A DNA stretch of 64,000 bases from Bacteroidales bacterium (GCA_900766825.1 CAAFWU010000047.1:1-64000); one strand, 5' to 3'. Positions 36,047 to 44,883 are shown, counted from the stretch's first letter. The notes: generated by a model from the letters alone, not told the origin. A program made the numbers and translations.

Positions 36047-37744
36047 ATGGAAATAATTGGCAAAATAATTGCGACAGAAAAGCAGCCGTCCACTATTGAA
36101 GAATTTACATTTTGGACTAAGGTAGACTTAAAACTTAAACCATTTGATGTAGTTGTTGTTGAACATATTCCAGCAACAGGTAAAACAGAACCCTCTAAGA
36201 CTTTTGGAGTCGTAGAGGAGATATCTCATATGACAGACTCGCCAAGTGCTTTAGCGAGTTACATTTCGAATGACTTTGGAGATGTTGACACAACAGTTTA
36301 TACCGACAGAATCGGAATGAACTACGTAAAGTGCAAAGTGGTTGGTAACAATGAAAATATCTTCATTCCAGTTCAAGAAGGGAAAAAAGTATATTTAGCC
36401 TCAGAAACAGAGATTAGAGAAGCGTTAGGTCTAAATGATGTCAAGAATCCAGTCCCTGCTGGCTACATCGAAATGTATGAAGGCGATAACAAACAAACTT
36501 TGCCAGTACACTTCAATTCACACTTTTTAATAGGTCCTGAAGGTGCACACCTCAACATTTCAGGAATTTCTGGTTTGGCATCCAAAACGTCCTATGCCAT
36601 GTTCCTTATGAAAGCAATTCAAGATGTTGCAATGAGCCATAGTAATGAGTCTGTTGCTTTTATCATAATGAACGTTAAGGGTACTGATTTGCTCAAGATA
36701 GACCAAATGAATGAGCGCGAAGACGAACTTAAGCAAATCAAACCAATATACGATACTTTGGGACTTAAAATGTCTGCTTTTAAAAACGTAAAATATTATT
36801 ATCCCTATTCAAAAGAGTACACCTTGTACACATACGATAAAGCTGATAACATAAAAAAAAGAATAGAAGAAGGCAAAGCATTTCGGTACAAGTATCCGTT
36901 TGAAACATACGAAGACAAGGAATGCCTTGACCTGTTATTTGCAAATGTGGACGATCCTAATGATACAATTGAATCCATAATTAATTTCATTATATCAAAT
37001 GGAGGAAATTTCAATGGTGTTGAAACATGGACTGACTTCCAAAAAGCTCTAGAGGAACAAACGGAAACAAGTAAAACATCTAAGGCAGGCAAAGAAATTT
37101 CAGTAATGAGTTGGCGTAAGTTCTACCGTTTATTCAACAAAAGCTATCAAAAGAGCCAACAAATGTTCCCTGACCAGTTAGGGAATGAAGAAGTACGTCT
37201 ACGTGACGAAATAGCAAAAATCGAGAAGAATGACGTGATGGTAATTGACATAGCAAAACTTGATGAAGAATCTCAGGGATTTGTATTCGGAGACGTTATG
37301 CGTGCTGTTTATAATTTAAAATTAGGCACAACCACCCCGCCTCAAGAAGGAGAACAACAGCCCCAAAAGGAGATCCCAGAAAGGGTAGTTATCTTCATTG
37401 ACGAACTTAACAAATATGCGTCAAACGATGTTCCAAAATCATCACCAATTCTACGTCAGTTACTTGATATAACTGAGCGAGGACGCTCGCTTGGCATTGT
37501 ATTGTTCGGAGCAGAACAATTCGTAAGCGACATTCACAAACGTGTTAAGGGAAACTGTGCCACTCAGGCATTTGGAAGAACTAATGCCATAGAGATCACA
37601 AAAGAGGATTTTCGCTTTGTTCCTTCTGTTTTCAAAACGATGCTTACTAGACAGAAGCAGGGTGAATACATTATCCAAAACCCAGTCTTCCGTTCTATGC
37701 TCAATATAAAATTTCCTCTTCCCATATACAAATACTACGAATAA
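36047..37744 (+). CDS. HerA-like ATPase (DUF87-type translocase)
   Basis: A 565-residue protein. The N-terminus is a HAS-barrel-like domain (IIGKIIATE ... FGVVEEI). The P-loop is unusual: GISGLASKTS (173-182), with one extra residue and Ser instead of Gly before the Lys. Walker B is VVIFIDELNKYA (D452, E453), followed by ITERGRSLGIVLFGAEQF. Such hexameric ATPases pump DNA and pair with NurA nucleases; several phage-defence systems use HerA homologues. The gap to the upstream gene is 15 bases and to the downstream gene 2 bases. Confidence 0.8.
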   Translation: MEIIGKIIATEKQPSTIEEFTFWTKVDLKLKPFDVVVVEHIPATGKTEPSKTFGVVEEISHMTDSPSALASYISNDFGDVDTTVYTDRIGMNYVKCKVVGNNENIFIPVQEGKKVYLASETEIREALGLNDVKNPVPAGYIEMYEGDNKQTLPVHFNSHFLIGPEGAHLNISGISGLASKTSYAMFLMKAIQDVAMSHSNESVAFIIMNVKGTDLLKIDQMNEREDELKQIKPIYDTLGLKMSAFKNVKYYYPYSKEYTLYTYDKADNIKKRIEEGKAFRYKYPFETYEDKECLDLLFANVDDPNDTIESIINFIISNGGNFNGVETWTDFQKALEEQTETSKTSKAGKEISVMSWRKFYRLFNKSYQKSQQMFPDQLGNEEVRLRDEIAKIEKNDVMVIDIAKLDEESQGFVFGDVMRAVYNLKLGTTTPPQEGEQQPQKEIPERVVIFIDELNKYASNDVPKSSPILRQLLDITERGRSLGIVLFGAEQFVSDIHKRVKGNCATQAFGRTNAIEITKEDFRFVPSVFKTMLTRQKQGEYIIQNPVFRSMLNIKFPLPIYKYYE

Positions 37745-37746
37745 TT

Positions 37747-39339
37747 ATGGAAACAAACAAGATAGAAGTTGATAATGCAAAAATCGGCAAAGATGTAATT
37801 GAATCTCTAACTCTCGGTATGTATGAAGACTGCCGTTTTATATACCGAGAGTACATTCAAAACGCAGCCGATCAGGTCGACAAGGCAATTGAAAATGGTC
37901 TTCTTAAGTCGGGAGAGGAAGAAATTCACGTATTTATAGCCCCAGACATAAAAACTATAACGATTGAAGATAACGCAACTGGAATTCAAGAAGATAAGGT
38001 GAAACCAATTCTTCGAAACATTGCGCATTCTACAAAGAAAAGAGGAATTGATAAAGGCTTCCGTGGAATAGGTAGATTAGGAGGATTAGGCTACTGTAAA
38101 AAACTTACTTTTGTTACTTCGTATTTTGGAGAAGAAACAAAGTCCACAATGACATGGGATGCGGAACTACTAAAGGAGATTATCAATGACAGAGATAATG
38201 AAGCTGAGGCAAAAGATGTTTTAGTACAAGTAACTAACGTCAAAACAGAAAAAGAAGAGAAGGACAAACACTATTTCCATGTAATCATGGAAGATGTAAC
38301 TTTGGATGATTTACTCGACATAAAAAGTGTTCGAGATTACCTATCTATGGTAGCTCCTGTTGATATAGATTCAAAATTCATATATCGCAGCCAAATCAAC
38401 ACATACGTAAAGAAACTTGGCTTAACTGTTGATACATACAACATATTTATCAACGGAGAACAGATTTATAAACCCTATTCAAGCCAAATATACGAAGAAT
38501 GCAATAGTGGAAAGAAAAAGGTTGATGACATCATAGATGTAAATTTTATATCTGGCAGAGACGAGCATAATGAAATTGCCTATTGGGGGTGGTATAGCAT
38601 TTCTCAACTTAAGGGGCAAATGAAACCTATTAACTTGGCTAGAGGTATTCGACTTAGGAAAGAGAACATACAAATTGGTGATGAAGAAATTTGTAAAAAG
38701 TTTTTCTCCAAAACAGAAGATCAACGATTCTCTTTCTACTACTTTGGAGAGGTTCATGCAATCAGCAAAGACCTTATTCCTAACTCTCGCCGAGATTACT
38801 TCAGCGAAAATCGTGCTTGCTCTGATTTTGAACGTCAGATAAAAAAGGATTTTCTAAACTTAAAAGAGCTATGTTACTCTGCCCAAAAAATCCGCTCAAG
38901 TGCTAATATAATAGCTAGAGAAGAGGAGCTATGCAAAGAAATTAAAACTAAAGAGAAAGTTGGCTACACTAGCCAAGAAGAGCGTGATAATTTAAAGCGT
39001 AAATATGATGACCTACAGAAAAAGAAGGAGCAAGCACAACATCAACTCGATAAAGAAAAAGTAAAATTAGAGCGCAGTGGATCGCCCCTATTAAATGTTA
39101 TTGATAAAATAAAGCCTGAAGGGCGTAATGACGAAAATCTACATAGAGAATCAACAAATAATACAACAACTCAACAGCCTAAAATAAAATACAGAACTGA
39201 CAACTCTATCTATTCTCGTTTCTCTAAACAAGAGAGGAAATTGATTGGAAAAATCTATGCTTCAATCAGTGACACCATTGCTGACGAGCGACAAAGAGAA
39301 GCACTGATTTCTAAGATAGAACAAGATATAACAAAATGA
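37747..39339 (+). CDS. GHKL (Hsp90/MORC-like) ATPase
   Basis: A 530-residue protein with an N-terminal Bergerat-fold ATP-binding site: N-box EYIQNAAD (E35, N39, D42), G1 box EDNATGI (75-80) and G2 region GFRGIGRLGGLGY (104-116). After an S5-like domain (to about 380) comes a coiled coil (about 410-455, rich in Lys/Glu/Gln), a linker and a helical C-terminus. In this family ATP binding drives dimer clamping, as in Hsp90, MutL and MORC. MORC-like ATPases are known to occur near restriction systems. Its stop codon overlaps the next start (ATGA). Confidence 0.8.
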   Translation: METNKIEVDNAKIGKDVIESLTLGMYEDCRFIYREYIQNAADQVDKAIENGLLKSGEEEIHVFIAPDIKTITIEDNATGIQEDKVKPILRNIAHSTKKRGIDKGFRGIGRLGGLGYCKKLTFVTSYFGEETKSTMTWDAELLKEIINDRDNEAEAKDVLVQVTNVKTEKEEKDKHYFHVIMEDVTLDDLLDIKSVRDYLSMVAPVDIDSKFIYRSQINTYVKKLGLTVDTYNIFINGEQIYKPYSSQIYEECNSGKKKVDDIIDVNFISGRDEHNEIAYWGWYSISQLKGQMKPINLARGIRLRKENIQIGDEEICKKFFSKTEDQRFSFYYFGEVHAISKDLIPNSRRDYFSENRACSDFERQIKKDFLNLKELCYSAQKIRSSANIIAREEELCKEIKTKEKVGYTSQEERDNLKRKYDDLQKKKEQAQHQLDKEKVKLERSGSPLLNVIDKIKPEGRNDENLHRESTNNTTTQQPKIKYRTDNSIYSRFSKQERKLIGKIYASISDTIADERQREALISKIEQDITK

Positions 39340-41267
39340 GCCGCAACGTTTTACTCTTAGAACCCAACTACAAAAATAAATTTCCACCAATTGGACTAAT
39401 GAAACTCGCCACGTATTTTAAAATGCGTGGCGATAATGTCGTTTTTTATAAAGGGGACTTGAATGATTTCTTAGTTAACGACATTACTAATGATTGTATT
39501 TTGAAGCTTAACCAATTAGATGATAAGATTAATTGGAGACTCCGTGCTGATATAATTGCAAATTATATCAAGCATAGAAAAAAAAGTGACCTTGATAGAA
39601 TTGGATTAGATGAATCTGAGTATTCTATACTTCTCTATCCATGGCTCGAATATTATAAAAACTACTATTATAGGAAGGAGTATGTGCAGCATCCCAAATG
39701 GGATTGGGTAGGCGTAACCACCTTATTTACATTTTATTGGAAAATCACGATAGAAACCATTGAGTTTGCAAAACTCATGGTAAAAGACAAGAAGAACCTT
39801 ATGGTAGGGGGAGTGCTAGCTTCTATTCAACCAAAAGAAATAGAAGAAGCTACAGGCATCAAGCCTCACCAAGGGACATTACATACTCCTTATAAAGACA
39901 TTGACAAAGATAATCCCTACATCATAGACGAATTACCTTTGGATTATTCTATACTTGACGAAATTGACTACGTTTACCCTGACGGTGGAGCATTTTATAG
40001 CTACTCCACTCGCGGATGCATTCGTAGATGTCCATTTTGTGCGGTCCCAATACTTGAACCACAATATCAAGAGTATATACCATTAAGAGAAAGAATAGAA
40101 CGGACAAGGAGACTTTACGGAGATCAACAAAACCTTCTTTTAATGGACAACAACGTACTTGCATCCAAACAGTTAGCAACAATCATCGACGACATTAGAG
40201 CTTGTGGTTTCGTGCCTGGTGCAAGATATTTCGAGCCTAATCATTACAACATTGCCATTCGCAATCTCCGTCTTGGTCTAAATGACCGTGCATACATCAA
40301 AAAGAGTTGGAGGCTACTTAGAGAACTCAACAACACTAAAAGCCTTAACGTGGAAGACCGTACACGTATCTACCGAATTAGGGAAGACAACGGCTTACTT
40401 CACGCTAATACTTGTACAAAAGAAGCTTTAATAAAGACCTATAAAGACTTTGCTGCTTTCTTCGACAAGAAATATGCAAATCAAAGGGGGCGTTTGCGCT
40501 ACATAGATTTCAATCAAGGGGTAGATGGTCGTCTATTTACAGAAGAAATTGTAAATCTTCTAAATAAAATACCTGTTCGACCTCTACGAATTGCATTTGA
40601 CGATATAAAGACAGAGGCTGCATATACAAAAGCTCTAACAATGAGCGCAAAATCTGGTCTTAAAGATTTCTCTAACTATCTACTATATAACTACAAAGAC
40701 AAGCCCGAAGATTTGTATCATCGCATGAGGATAAATGTAGATTTATGCGAAATACTGGATGTTAGCATCTTTTCTTTCCCTATGAAGTATCACCCTATTC
40801 GTGGAGAGCATAGCCATGACCGTGACTTCATTGGCGAGCATTGGAACAGAAAGTATATCAGAGCAGTTCAGGCAATACTTAATGCCACGAAAGGTAAAAT
40901 TGGTCGAGGGATCTCGTTTTTTGAAAAGGCTTTCGGCAAAAACGTGGATGAGTATATGGAGTTATTGATTATGCCCGAAACGTTTATTCTATTCAGATTT
41001 TTCTTTGAGCACATTGGATATACACAAAAGTGGCGTGAGGACATGAATAAATTAACCGATAAAGAGAAACAAGAACTATATCCAATTATCTTCAAGAACG
41101 ATTTTAATCACATTGAAGAACTCACCGATAACGAAAAGTTCCGCAATATACTAAATTACTATAAGAACTATCGAGGAGATATTGCAGATAAAAATTCAGA
41201 TTTGTACAAACTAAAACAAGAATTCGATAAGACTCATAGCTATAAAAATATGAATCCTATCGAATAA
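39336..41267 (+). CDS. Radical SAM protein with B12-binding-like N-terminus
   Basis: A 643-residue protein. The N-terminus (VLLLEPNYKNKFPPIGLMKL) resembles the cobalamin-binding-like domain of B12-type radical SAM enzymes. The 4Fe-4S cluster motif is CIRRCPFC (Cys228, Cys232, Cys235; CxxxCxxC). LLMDNNVLAS and the basic RYIDFNQGVDGR belong to the core barrel. About 200 extra C-terminal residues have no recognised domain. It is not viperin-like. Chemistry and substrate are unknown; its translational coupling to the GHKL ATPase shows it belongs to the operon. Confidence 0.8.
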   Translation: MSRNVLLLEPNYKNKFPPIGLMKLATYFKMRGDNVVFYKGDLNDFLVNDITNDCILKLNQLDDKINWRLRADIIANYIKHRKKSDLDRIGLDESEYSILLYPWLEYYKNYYYRKEYVQHPKWDWVGVTTLFTFYWKITIETIEFAKLMVKDKKNLMVGGVLASIQPKEIEEATGIKPHQGTLHTPYKDIDKDNPYIIDELPLDYSILDEIDYVYPDGGAFYSYSTRGCIRRCPFCAVPILEPQYQEYIPLRERIERTRRLYGDQQNLLLMDNNVLASKQLATIIDDIRACGFVPGARYFEPNHYNIAIRNLRLGLNDRAYIKKSWRLLRELNNTKSLNVEDRTRIYRIREDNGLLHANTCTKEALIKTYKDFAAFFDKKYANQRGRLRYIDFNQGVDGRLFTEEIVNLLNKIPVRPLRIAFDDIKTEAAYTKALTMSAKSGLKDFSNYLLYNYKDKPEDLYHRMRINVDLCEILDVSIFSFPMKYHPIRGEHSHDRDFIGEHWNRKYIRAVQAILNATKGKIGRGISFFEKAFGKNVDEYMELLIMPETFILFRFFFEHIGYTQKWREDMNKLTDKEKQELYPIIFKNDFNHIEELTDNEKFRNILNYYKNYRGDIADKNSDLYKLKQEFDKTHSYKNMNPIE

Positions 41268-41427
41268 AAAAGCCCAATATTCCATAGCACATTATTTTTC
41301 CCCCCAGCCCAAAACAAACCACTGGTTCGAGGGGGATTTTTCTTTTTTATCCCCCTCCCCCACATTGGCACCCAATTTGCAACCTCCCCCCTTAAAAGAA
41401 ACATCCACCCCAAACACACAAACAAAA

Positions 41428-41796
41428 ATGAAACAAATATTAGCAACAACAGCCCTACTGCTAACCATAGCAGCCACCCCCATCCAAGCCCAGCACCCCC
41501 AAGAGACCCACCCCACCAATGCCAGTAGCCACCATCATCATCGCCACGAATACCCCCGATATTACGTAGGTCAGATATATGTCTACTTCGAGGGAGAAAA
41601 GATAGAAGGAGCATCAGCCAGCACCTTCACCATCTTGCCAGACGGCTACGCCAAGGATGCATGGCACGTATATTTCGAAGGCTCTAAGATGAGCAACGTC
41701 TTCAGCAACTCGTTCCGTGTTTTGGACAACGGCTACGCTCGCGACGATTGGAGTCTCTTTCTGGACGGACGCAAGGTGAAAGGTGCAAGACCATAA
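41428..41796 (+). CDS. Small secreted DKNYY-type repeat protein
   Basis: A 122-residue protein with a signal peptide (ILATTALLLTIAATPIQAQ). The mature part begins with a His-rich stretch (SSHHHHRHEY), then has three related segments: VYFEGEKIEGASASTF, VYFEGSKMSNVFSNSF and LFLDGRKVKGA. These are separated by DGYAKDAW and NGYARDDW, which matches the DKNYY repeat. The start at 41428 directly precedes the signal peptide; the upstream open frame lacks an ATG. Function unknown. Confidence 0.78.
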   Translation: MKQILATTALLLTIAATPIQAQHPQETHPTNASSHHHHRHEYPRYYVGQIYVYFEGEKIEGASASTFTILPDGYAKDAWHVYFEGSKMSNVFSNSFRVLDNGYARDDWSLFLDGRKVKGARP

Positions 41797-41831
41797 CCAA
41801 TCATACCAATAGGGAAATAGAGAATAAAGGA

Positions 41832-41887
41832 CACTCCCCGTCTCTCTGACCTCCACAAAATTGTGAGGGCGTGAGGGACGGGGAGTG
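41832..41887. terminator. Bidirectional hairpin between DKNYY gene and R-M operon
   Basis: CACTCCCCGTC (41832-41842) pairs exactly with GACGGGGAGTG (41877-41887), with GTTTGTTT following on the plus strand. Confidence 0.7.
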
Positions 41888-41901
41888 GTTTGTTTATTGA
41901 A

Positions 41902-41911
41902 GGGATGACTG
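41902..41911. repeat. 10-bp copy of the tRNA-Pro 3' region (possible att-like site)
   Basis: GGGATGACTG here is identical to 44811-44820 inside the 3' part of tRNA-Pro, in the same orientation. The two copies bracket the R-M operon. The match is short, so chance cannot be excluded. Confidence 0.35.
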
Positions 41912-41921
41912 TGTGTAAGTC

Positions 41922-42800
41922 TCAGAGCCAAGGGACAGAATAGGGTTCCTGAGGTTCGCTAACTAAGGAGAGAGGGTCGGGAGGAAGGATGTGGTTGGCT
42001 CGGATGAGACGATTGATGTAGTCTTGACGGATGGAGGGGTTATCGAGTTCCTCACGGCGGGCTTTGCTCATCTGCAGAAATTCATCTTGAAGTTCGAGAC
42101 CGAGGTATCGACGACCAAGCAGATTGGCAGCTATGCCCGTTGTGGAGCTTCCGCTGAAGGGGTCCAAAATCCAAGCTTCGGGCTGTGTGCTGGCTTGGAT
42201 GAGGCGCATCAGCACCCCGAGGGGTTTTTGAGTGGGGTGCTTGCCACAACTCTTCTCCCACTTGCCAATGGCGGGCAATTGCCACACGTCCGTCATCTGC
42301 TTATTGCCATTGAGCTCCTTCATCAGAGCATAGTTATAAAGGTGTGGAACCTTGGCCCACTTGCGAGCCCAAATGATGAACTCTGTGCTGTAGGTAAAGT
42401 AGCGGCACGAAATATTTGGTGGGGGATTGGTTTTGGCCCACGTTATGACGTTGAGAATCTTAAACCCAAGTTTGAGGAGTTGATGCTGAACGCTGAATAT
42501 GTTGTGGTGTGTGCCTGAAATCCAAATGGTTGCATTATCTTTCATATGCTCGCGACACGCCGTAAGCCAACGAAGGTTGAAAGCATCCATCTCTTCCGTT
42601 GTCATAGGTTTATCCCACTCTCCTTTGTCTACGCACACAATCTGACCACTTTGGTAGCTTATGCCGCCGCCCGAGAGAAAATAAGGGGGATCGGCAAATA
42701 CCATGTCGAAGCCAAATTTGAACTTTGACAAGGTATCGACACAATCGCCCTGAATGAGGGTGAAATCGTTGTTGGGAGACTTATAGAAGGAGGATAGCAT
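41922..42800 (-). CDS. dpnA: DpnA-type DNA adenine methyltransferase (M2 of GATC system)
   Basis: A 292-residue methyltransferase with catalytic motif IV first (FADPPYFLSGGG), the segment VDKGEWDK typical of DpnA, and the SAM-binding motif I late (LDPFSGSSTTGIAA), i.e. the beta-class order. In Streptococcus pneumoniae DpnA methylates GATC and also accepts single-stranded DNA, protecting incoming DNA. It starts 3 bases after the restriction gene, so it is the last gene of the R-M operon. Confidence 0.87.
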   Translation of the reverse strand: MLSSFYKSPNNDFTLIQGDCVDTLSKFKFGFDMVFADPPYFLSGGGISYQSGQIVCVDKGEWDKPMTTEEMDAFNLRWLTACREHMKDNATIWISGTHHNIFSVQHQLLKLGFKILNVITWAKTNPPPNISCRYFTYSTEFIIWARKWAKVPHLYNYALMKELNGNKQMTDVWQLPAIGKWEKSCGKHPTQKPLGVLMRLIQASTQPEAWILDPFSGSSTTGIAANLLGRRYLGLELQDEFLQMSKARREELDNPSIRQDYINRLIRANHILPPDPLSLVSEPQEPYSVPWL

Positions 42801-42803
42801 ACC

Positions 42804-43631
42804 TTAGCTTTCTGATTTTATAATATCTATAAACTCCTGGACGTCAGTAAGATTATACACCTTGGGAATTATAGAGTAAGCCTCTTGGATTTTATTTTTG
42901 GCCTTGTGCCAGCCTATGCCGTCGGTAATCCAAACGAACTCGAAACCAGATACGGAGTTAATTTTGGGTCCGATATCGGAATAGGCTCGGGCCACCTCGT
43001 TGGGTTTGCTACCGCCATCGCTGTAAAAATTAACCTCTATGAGGTAGGTTTTTGCAGGGGTTGCAATAACAAAATCGAAACGCTTATCATCGGTGCCTAA
43101 AACTTGTCGGATTGCAGGCCACTGACGGGAATAGACTTCGATATTGAATGCTATGTTGTTGCGAGAGAATAAGTTTGCCACGGCAGCCTCCATAAGATGA
43201 CCACTACGGTTCTTGCGAGCGTTGGTGTCGAGGCCAATCTCTATGCCAAAGACATAGTCCACGAGGTTGTGAATTTTGTTGCTCATAAAGAGCTTCATCA
43301 GTCCCGTAAGCTCAAGGAACTCCATTATGCCATCAACCGACTCGTAGTAGGATGCGAGGTTAACGGTGCGACCGTTGCCATCCAACACCTTTTTCTGACT
43401 GCCATCGCGAACGGCAATCAGGATGCCCAAAACTTGAAAAGCTGATTTATTAATTTCCCAAATCTCCTCTACAGCTTCCCTCATATTTTCTGAGCCGAGG
43501 AGGTTGTTGAGCATTAGGAGCTTCACCTTTACCTTGGAGACGTTCTGCTCAGCCTTATCGAAGTCACAGAAGAAGCCGAGGGTTTGATTCGTCTCCATAA
43601 GTTGATCCATAAATCTGTCGAAATCTTTCAT
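42804..43631 (-). CDS. DpnII/MboI-type restriction endonuclease (GATC)
   Basis: A 275-residue protein of the PF04556 type. The probable active site lies in RFDFVIATP ... YLIEVNFYSDGGSK, the family version of the PD-(D/E)XK core in which the last Lys is replaced (E-V-N). GNGRTVNL and NRSGHLMEAAVANLF are further family-like segments. It would cut unmethylated GATC. It lies between the two methyltransferase genes; the S. pneumoniae order is M1-M2-R, here it is M1-R-M2. Confidence 0.85.
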   Translation of the reverse strand: MKDFDRFMDQLMETNQTLGFFCDFDKAEQNVSKVKVKLLMLNNLLGSENMREAVEEIWEINKSAFQVLGILIAVRDGSQKKVLDGNGRTVNLASYYESVDGIMEFLELTGLMKLFMSNKIHNLVDYVFGIEIGLDTNARKNRSGHLMEAAVANLFSRNNIAFNIEVYSRQWPAIRQVLGTDDKRFDFVIATPAKTYLIEVNFYSDGGSKPNEVARAYSDIGPKINSVSGFEFVWITDGIGWHKAKNKIQEAYSIIPKVYNLTDVQEFIDIIKSES

Positions 43632-43638
43632 AGGGCTA

Positions 43639-44613
43639 TTAATTTACAGCGTTATAAAGATTGGGCTCGGTAGGCTGTGCAAATAATCCACCCAGCGTAT
43701 TGCAACTTGCAAATGCTCGAGTTCGCTCATAATTATGCACCAAAATCTCTGTTAACTTGCCACGTTTGGTGGGGTCAGAATTAATGCTGCGAGAGGCAAA
43801 GACTCTTTCTATTTGGTAGGCTCCATAGAGATCATCGAAGAATGTATCCTCGGCATTTTTGCCGCTGCAATCTGAGTTGCTGAGCATAAATGCGAAATCG
43901 GCATTATGAATCTTGTCACAGAACATCTTTAGGCGAATCTGCGCACTGTCATTAAAATCCTCTTTTGCGTAGTCGTTGAAACTGGATGTGTTGCTTAACG
44001 GACGATATGGTGGGTCGAAATAGAAAAATGTATTGCCATGGGCATATTCAAATGTATGTTCAAAATCCCCAGTCAAGATCTCGACCTTTTGGAGCACTTC
44101 GCTATCCTGACGAATAGTTTCGGCATCACAAATTGTAGGGTTGGCATACTTTCCAAAGGGCACATTGAAGAGCCCCCTCTTGTTTACGCGATAGAGTCCG
44201 TTGAAACACGTGCGATTGAGGAAAAAGAATAGGGTGGTATTCTCCACAGACTCCAGATTCTTTTGATTGTATCGGTCGCGAGCGTTTAGAAAAAAGTCCT
44301 TTTTAGCCTCCTCTGTTGGCAGGTTGCGGTAGTCATTCTCAATTGCTTGCAGCGATGCAATGAGTTGCTCGGGGGTATCCCTCACTGTTTTATAGCACGT
44401 GGTGAGATCATTGTTAATGTCATTTATTACAGCATGGCTTATGTTTGGATAGTGCTGGAGCATGTAGAAGAGCATGGCCCCTCCGCCCACAAAAGGTTCT
44501 ATGTATGTCACATTATCCCATAGTGCAAAATCCTCTGGAAGCAGAGCATCCAGTTGGTCGATGAGTTGACTTTTACCGCCAACCCACTTTATGAATGGTT
44601 TCGCTTTGGCCAT
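43639..44613 (-). CDS. dam: Dam/DpnM-type N6-adenine methyltransferase
   Basis: A 324-residue D12-class methyltransferase: FIKWVGGKSQL at the N-terminus, motif I EPFVGGGAML, and catalytic motif YFDPPYRPL. The family methylates adenine in GATC. It is the first gene of the R-M operon (7 bases before the restriction gene), so modification is expressed before cutting. No controller (C) protein gene is present. Confidence 0.92.
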   Translation of the reverse strand: MAKAKPFIKWVGGKSQLIDQLDALLPEDFALWDNVTYIEPFVGGGAMLFYMLQHYPNISHAVINDINNDLTTCYKTVRDTPEQLIASLQAIENDYRNLPTEEAKKDFFLNARDRYNQKNLESVENTTLFFFLNRTCFNGLYRVNKRGLFNVPFGKYANPTICDAETIRQDSEVLQKVEILTGDFEHTFEYAHGNTFFYFDPPYRPLSNTSSFNDYAKEDFNDSAQIRLKMFCDKIHNADFAFMLSNSDCSGKNAEDTFFDDLYGAYQIERVFASRSINSDPTKRGKLTEILVHNYERTRAFASCNTLGGLFAQPTEPNLYNAVN

Positions 44614-44710
44614 GACGAATGTTGTTGTTTGTGCAAGAAATTTGAGGTCTCACCGCACCTTTCTTACTGCAAAAGATAGCAAAGTTTCTTGTAATGTTGA
44701 GCCCAATACG

Positions 44711-44731
44711 GATATTTAAGTCTTAAATATC
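44711..44731. promoter_or_regulatory. 21-bp palindrome upstream of the R-M operon
   Basis: GATATTTAAG, one central T, then CTTAAATATC: perfect 10+1+10 symmetry, 98 bases before the dam start. It could be an operator, or a chance AT-rich palindrome. Confidence 0.5.
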
Positions 44732-44750
44732 GAGTAACAGAACCACAACA

Positions 44751-44784
44751 AAAAAACCAGTTGCCTCCGATGAGACAACTGGTT
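44751..44784 (-). terminator. Terminator of tRNA-Pro
   Basis: On the minus strand AACCAGTTG pairs with CAACTGGTT (44776-44784 with 44755-44763), followed by a T-run. Confidence 0.85.
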
Positions 44785-44809
44785 TGCATTCCTTAGAAAA
44801 CTGCTTTGT

Positions 44810-44883
44810 CGGGATGACTGGATTCGAACCAGCGACAACACGCCCCCCAGACGTGTACTCTAACCGGGCTGAGCTACATCCCG
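44810..44883 (-). tRNA. tRNA-Pro (anticodon GGG)
   Basis: A 74-base cloverleaf on the minus strand. The acceptor stem is CGGGATG with CATCCCG, the D-arm begins GCTCAG, and the anticodon stem CACGT/GCGTG encloses the loop CTGGGGG, giving anticodon GGG. The T-arm is CTGG-TTCGAAT-CCAG. CCA is not encoded. It has its own promoter and terminator. Confidence 0.95.

Noticed and set aside
39336..41267. Radical SAM gene considered as a viperin
   Set aside because: Too long, with a B12-binding-like N-terminus and without viperin motifs.
41428..41796. DKNYY protein as a fifth gene of the defence operon
   Set aside because: It is separated by about 160 bases, has GC-richer codon use and is secreted; it looks like flanking genome.
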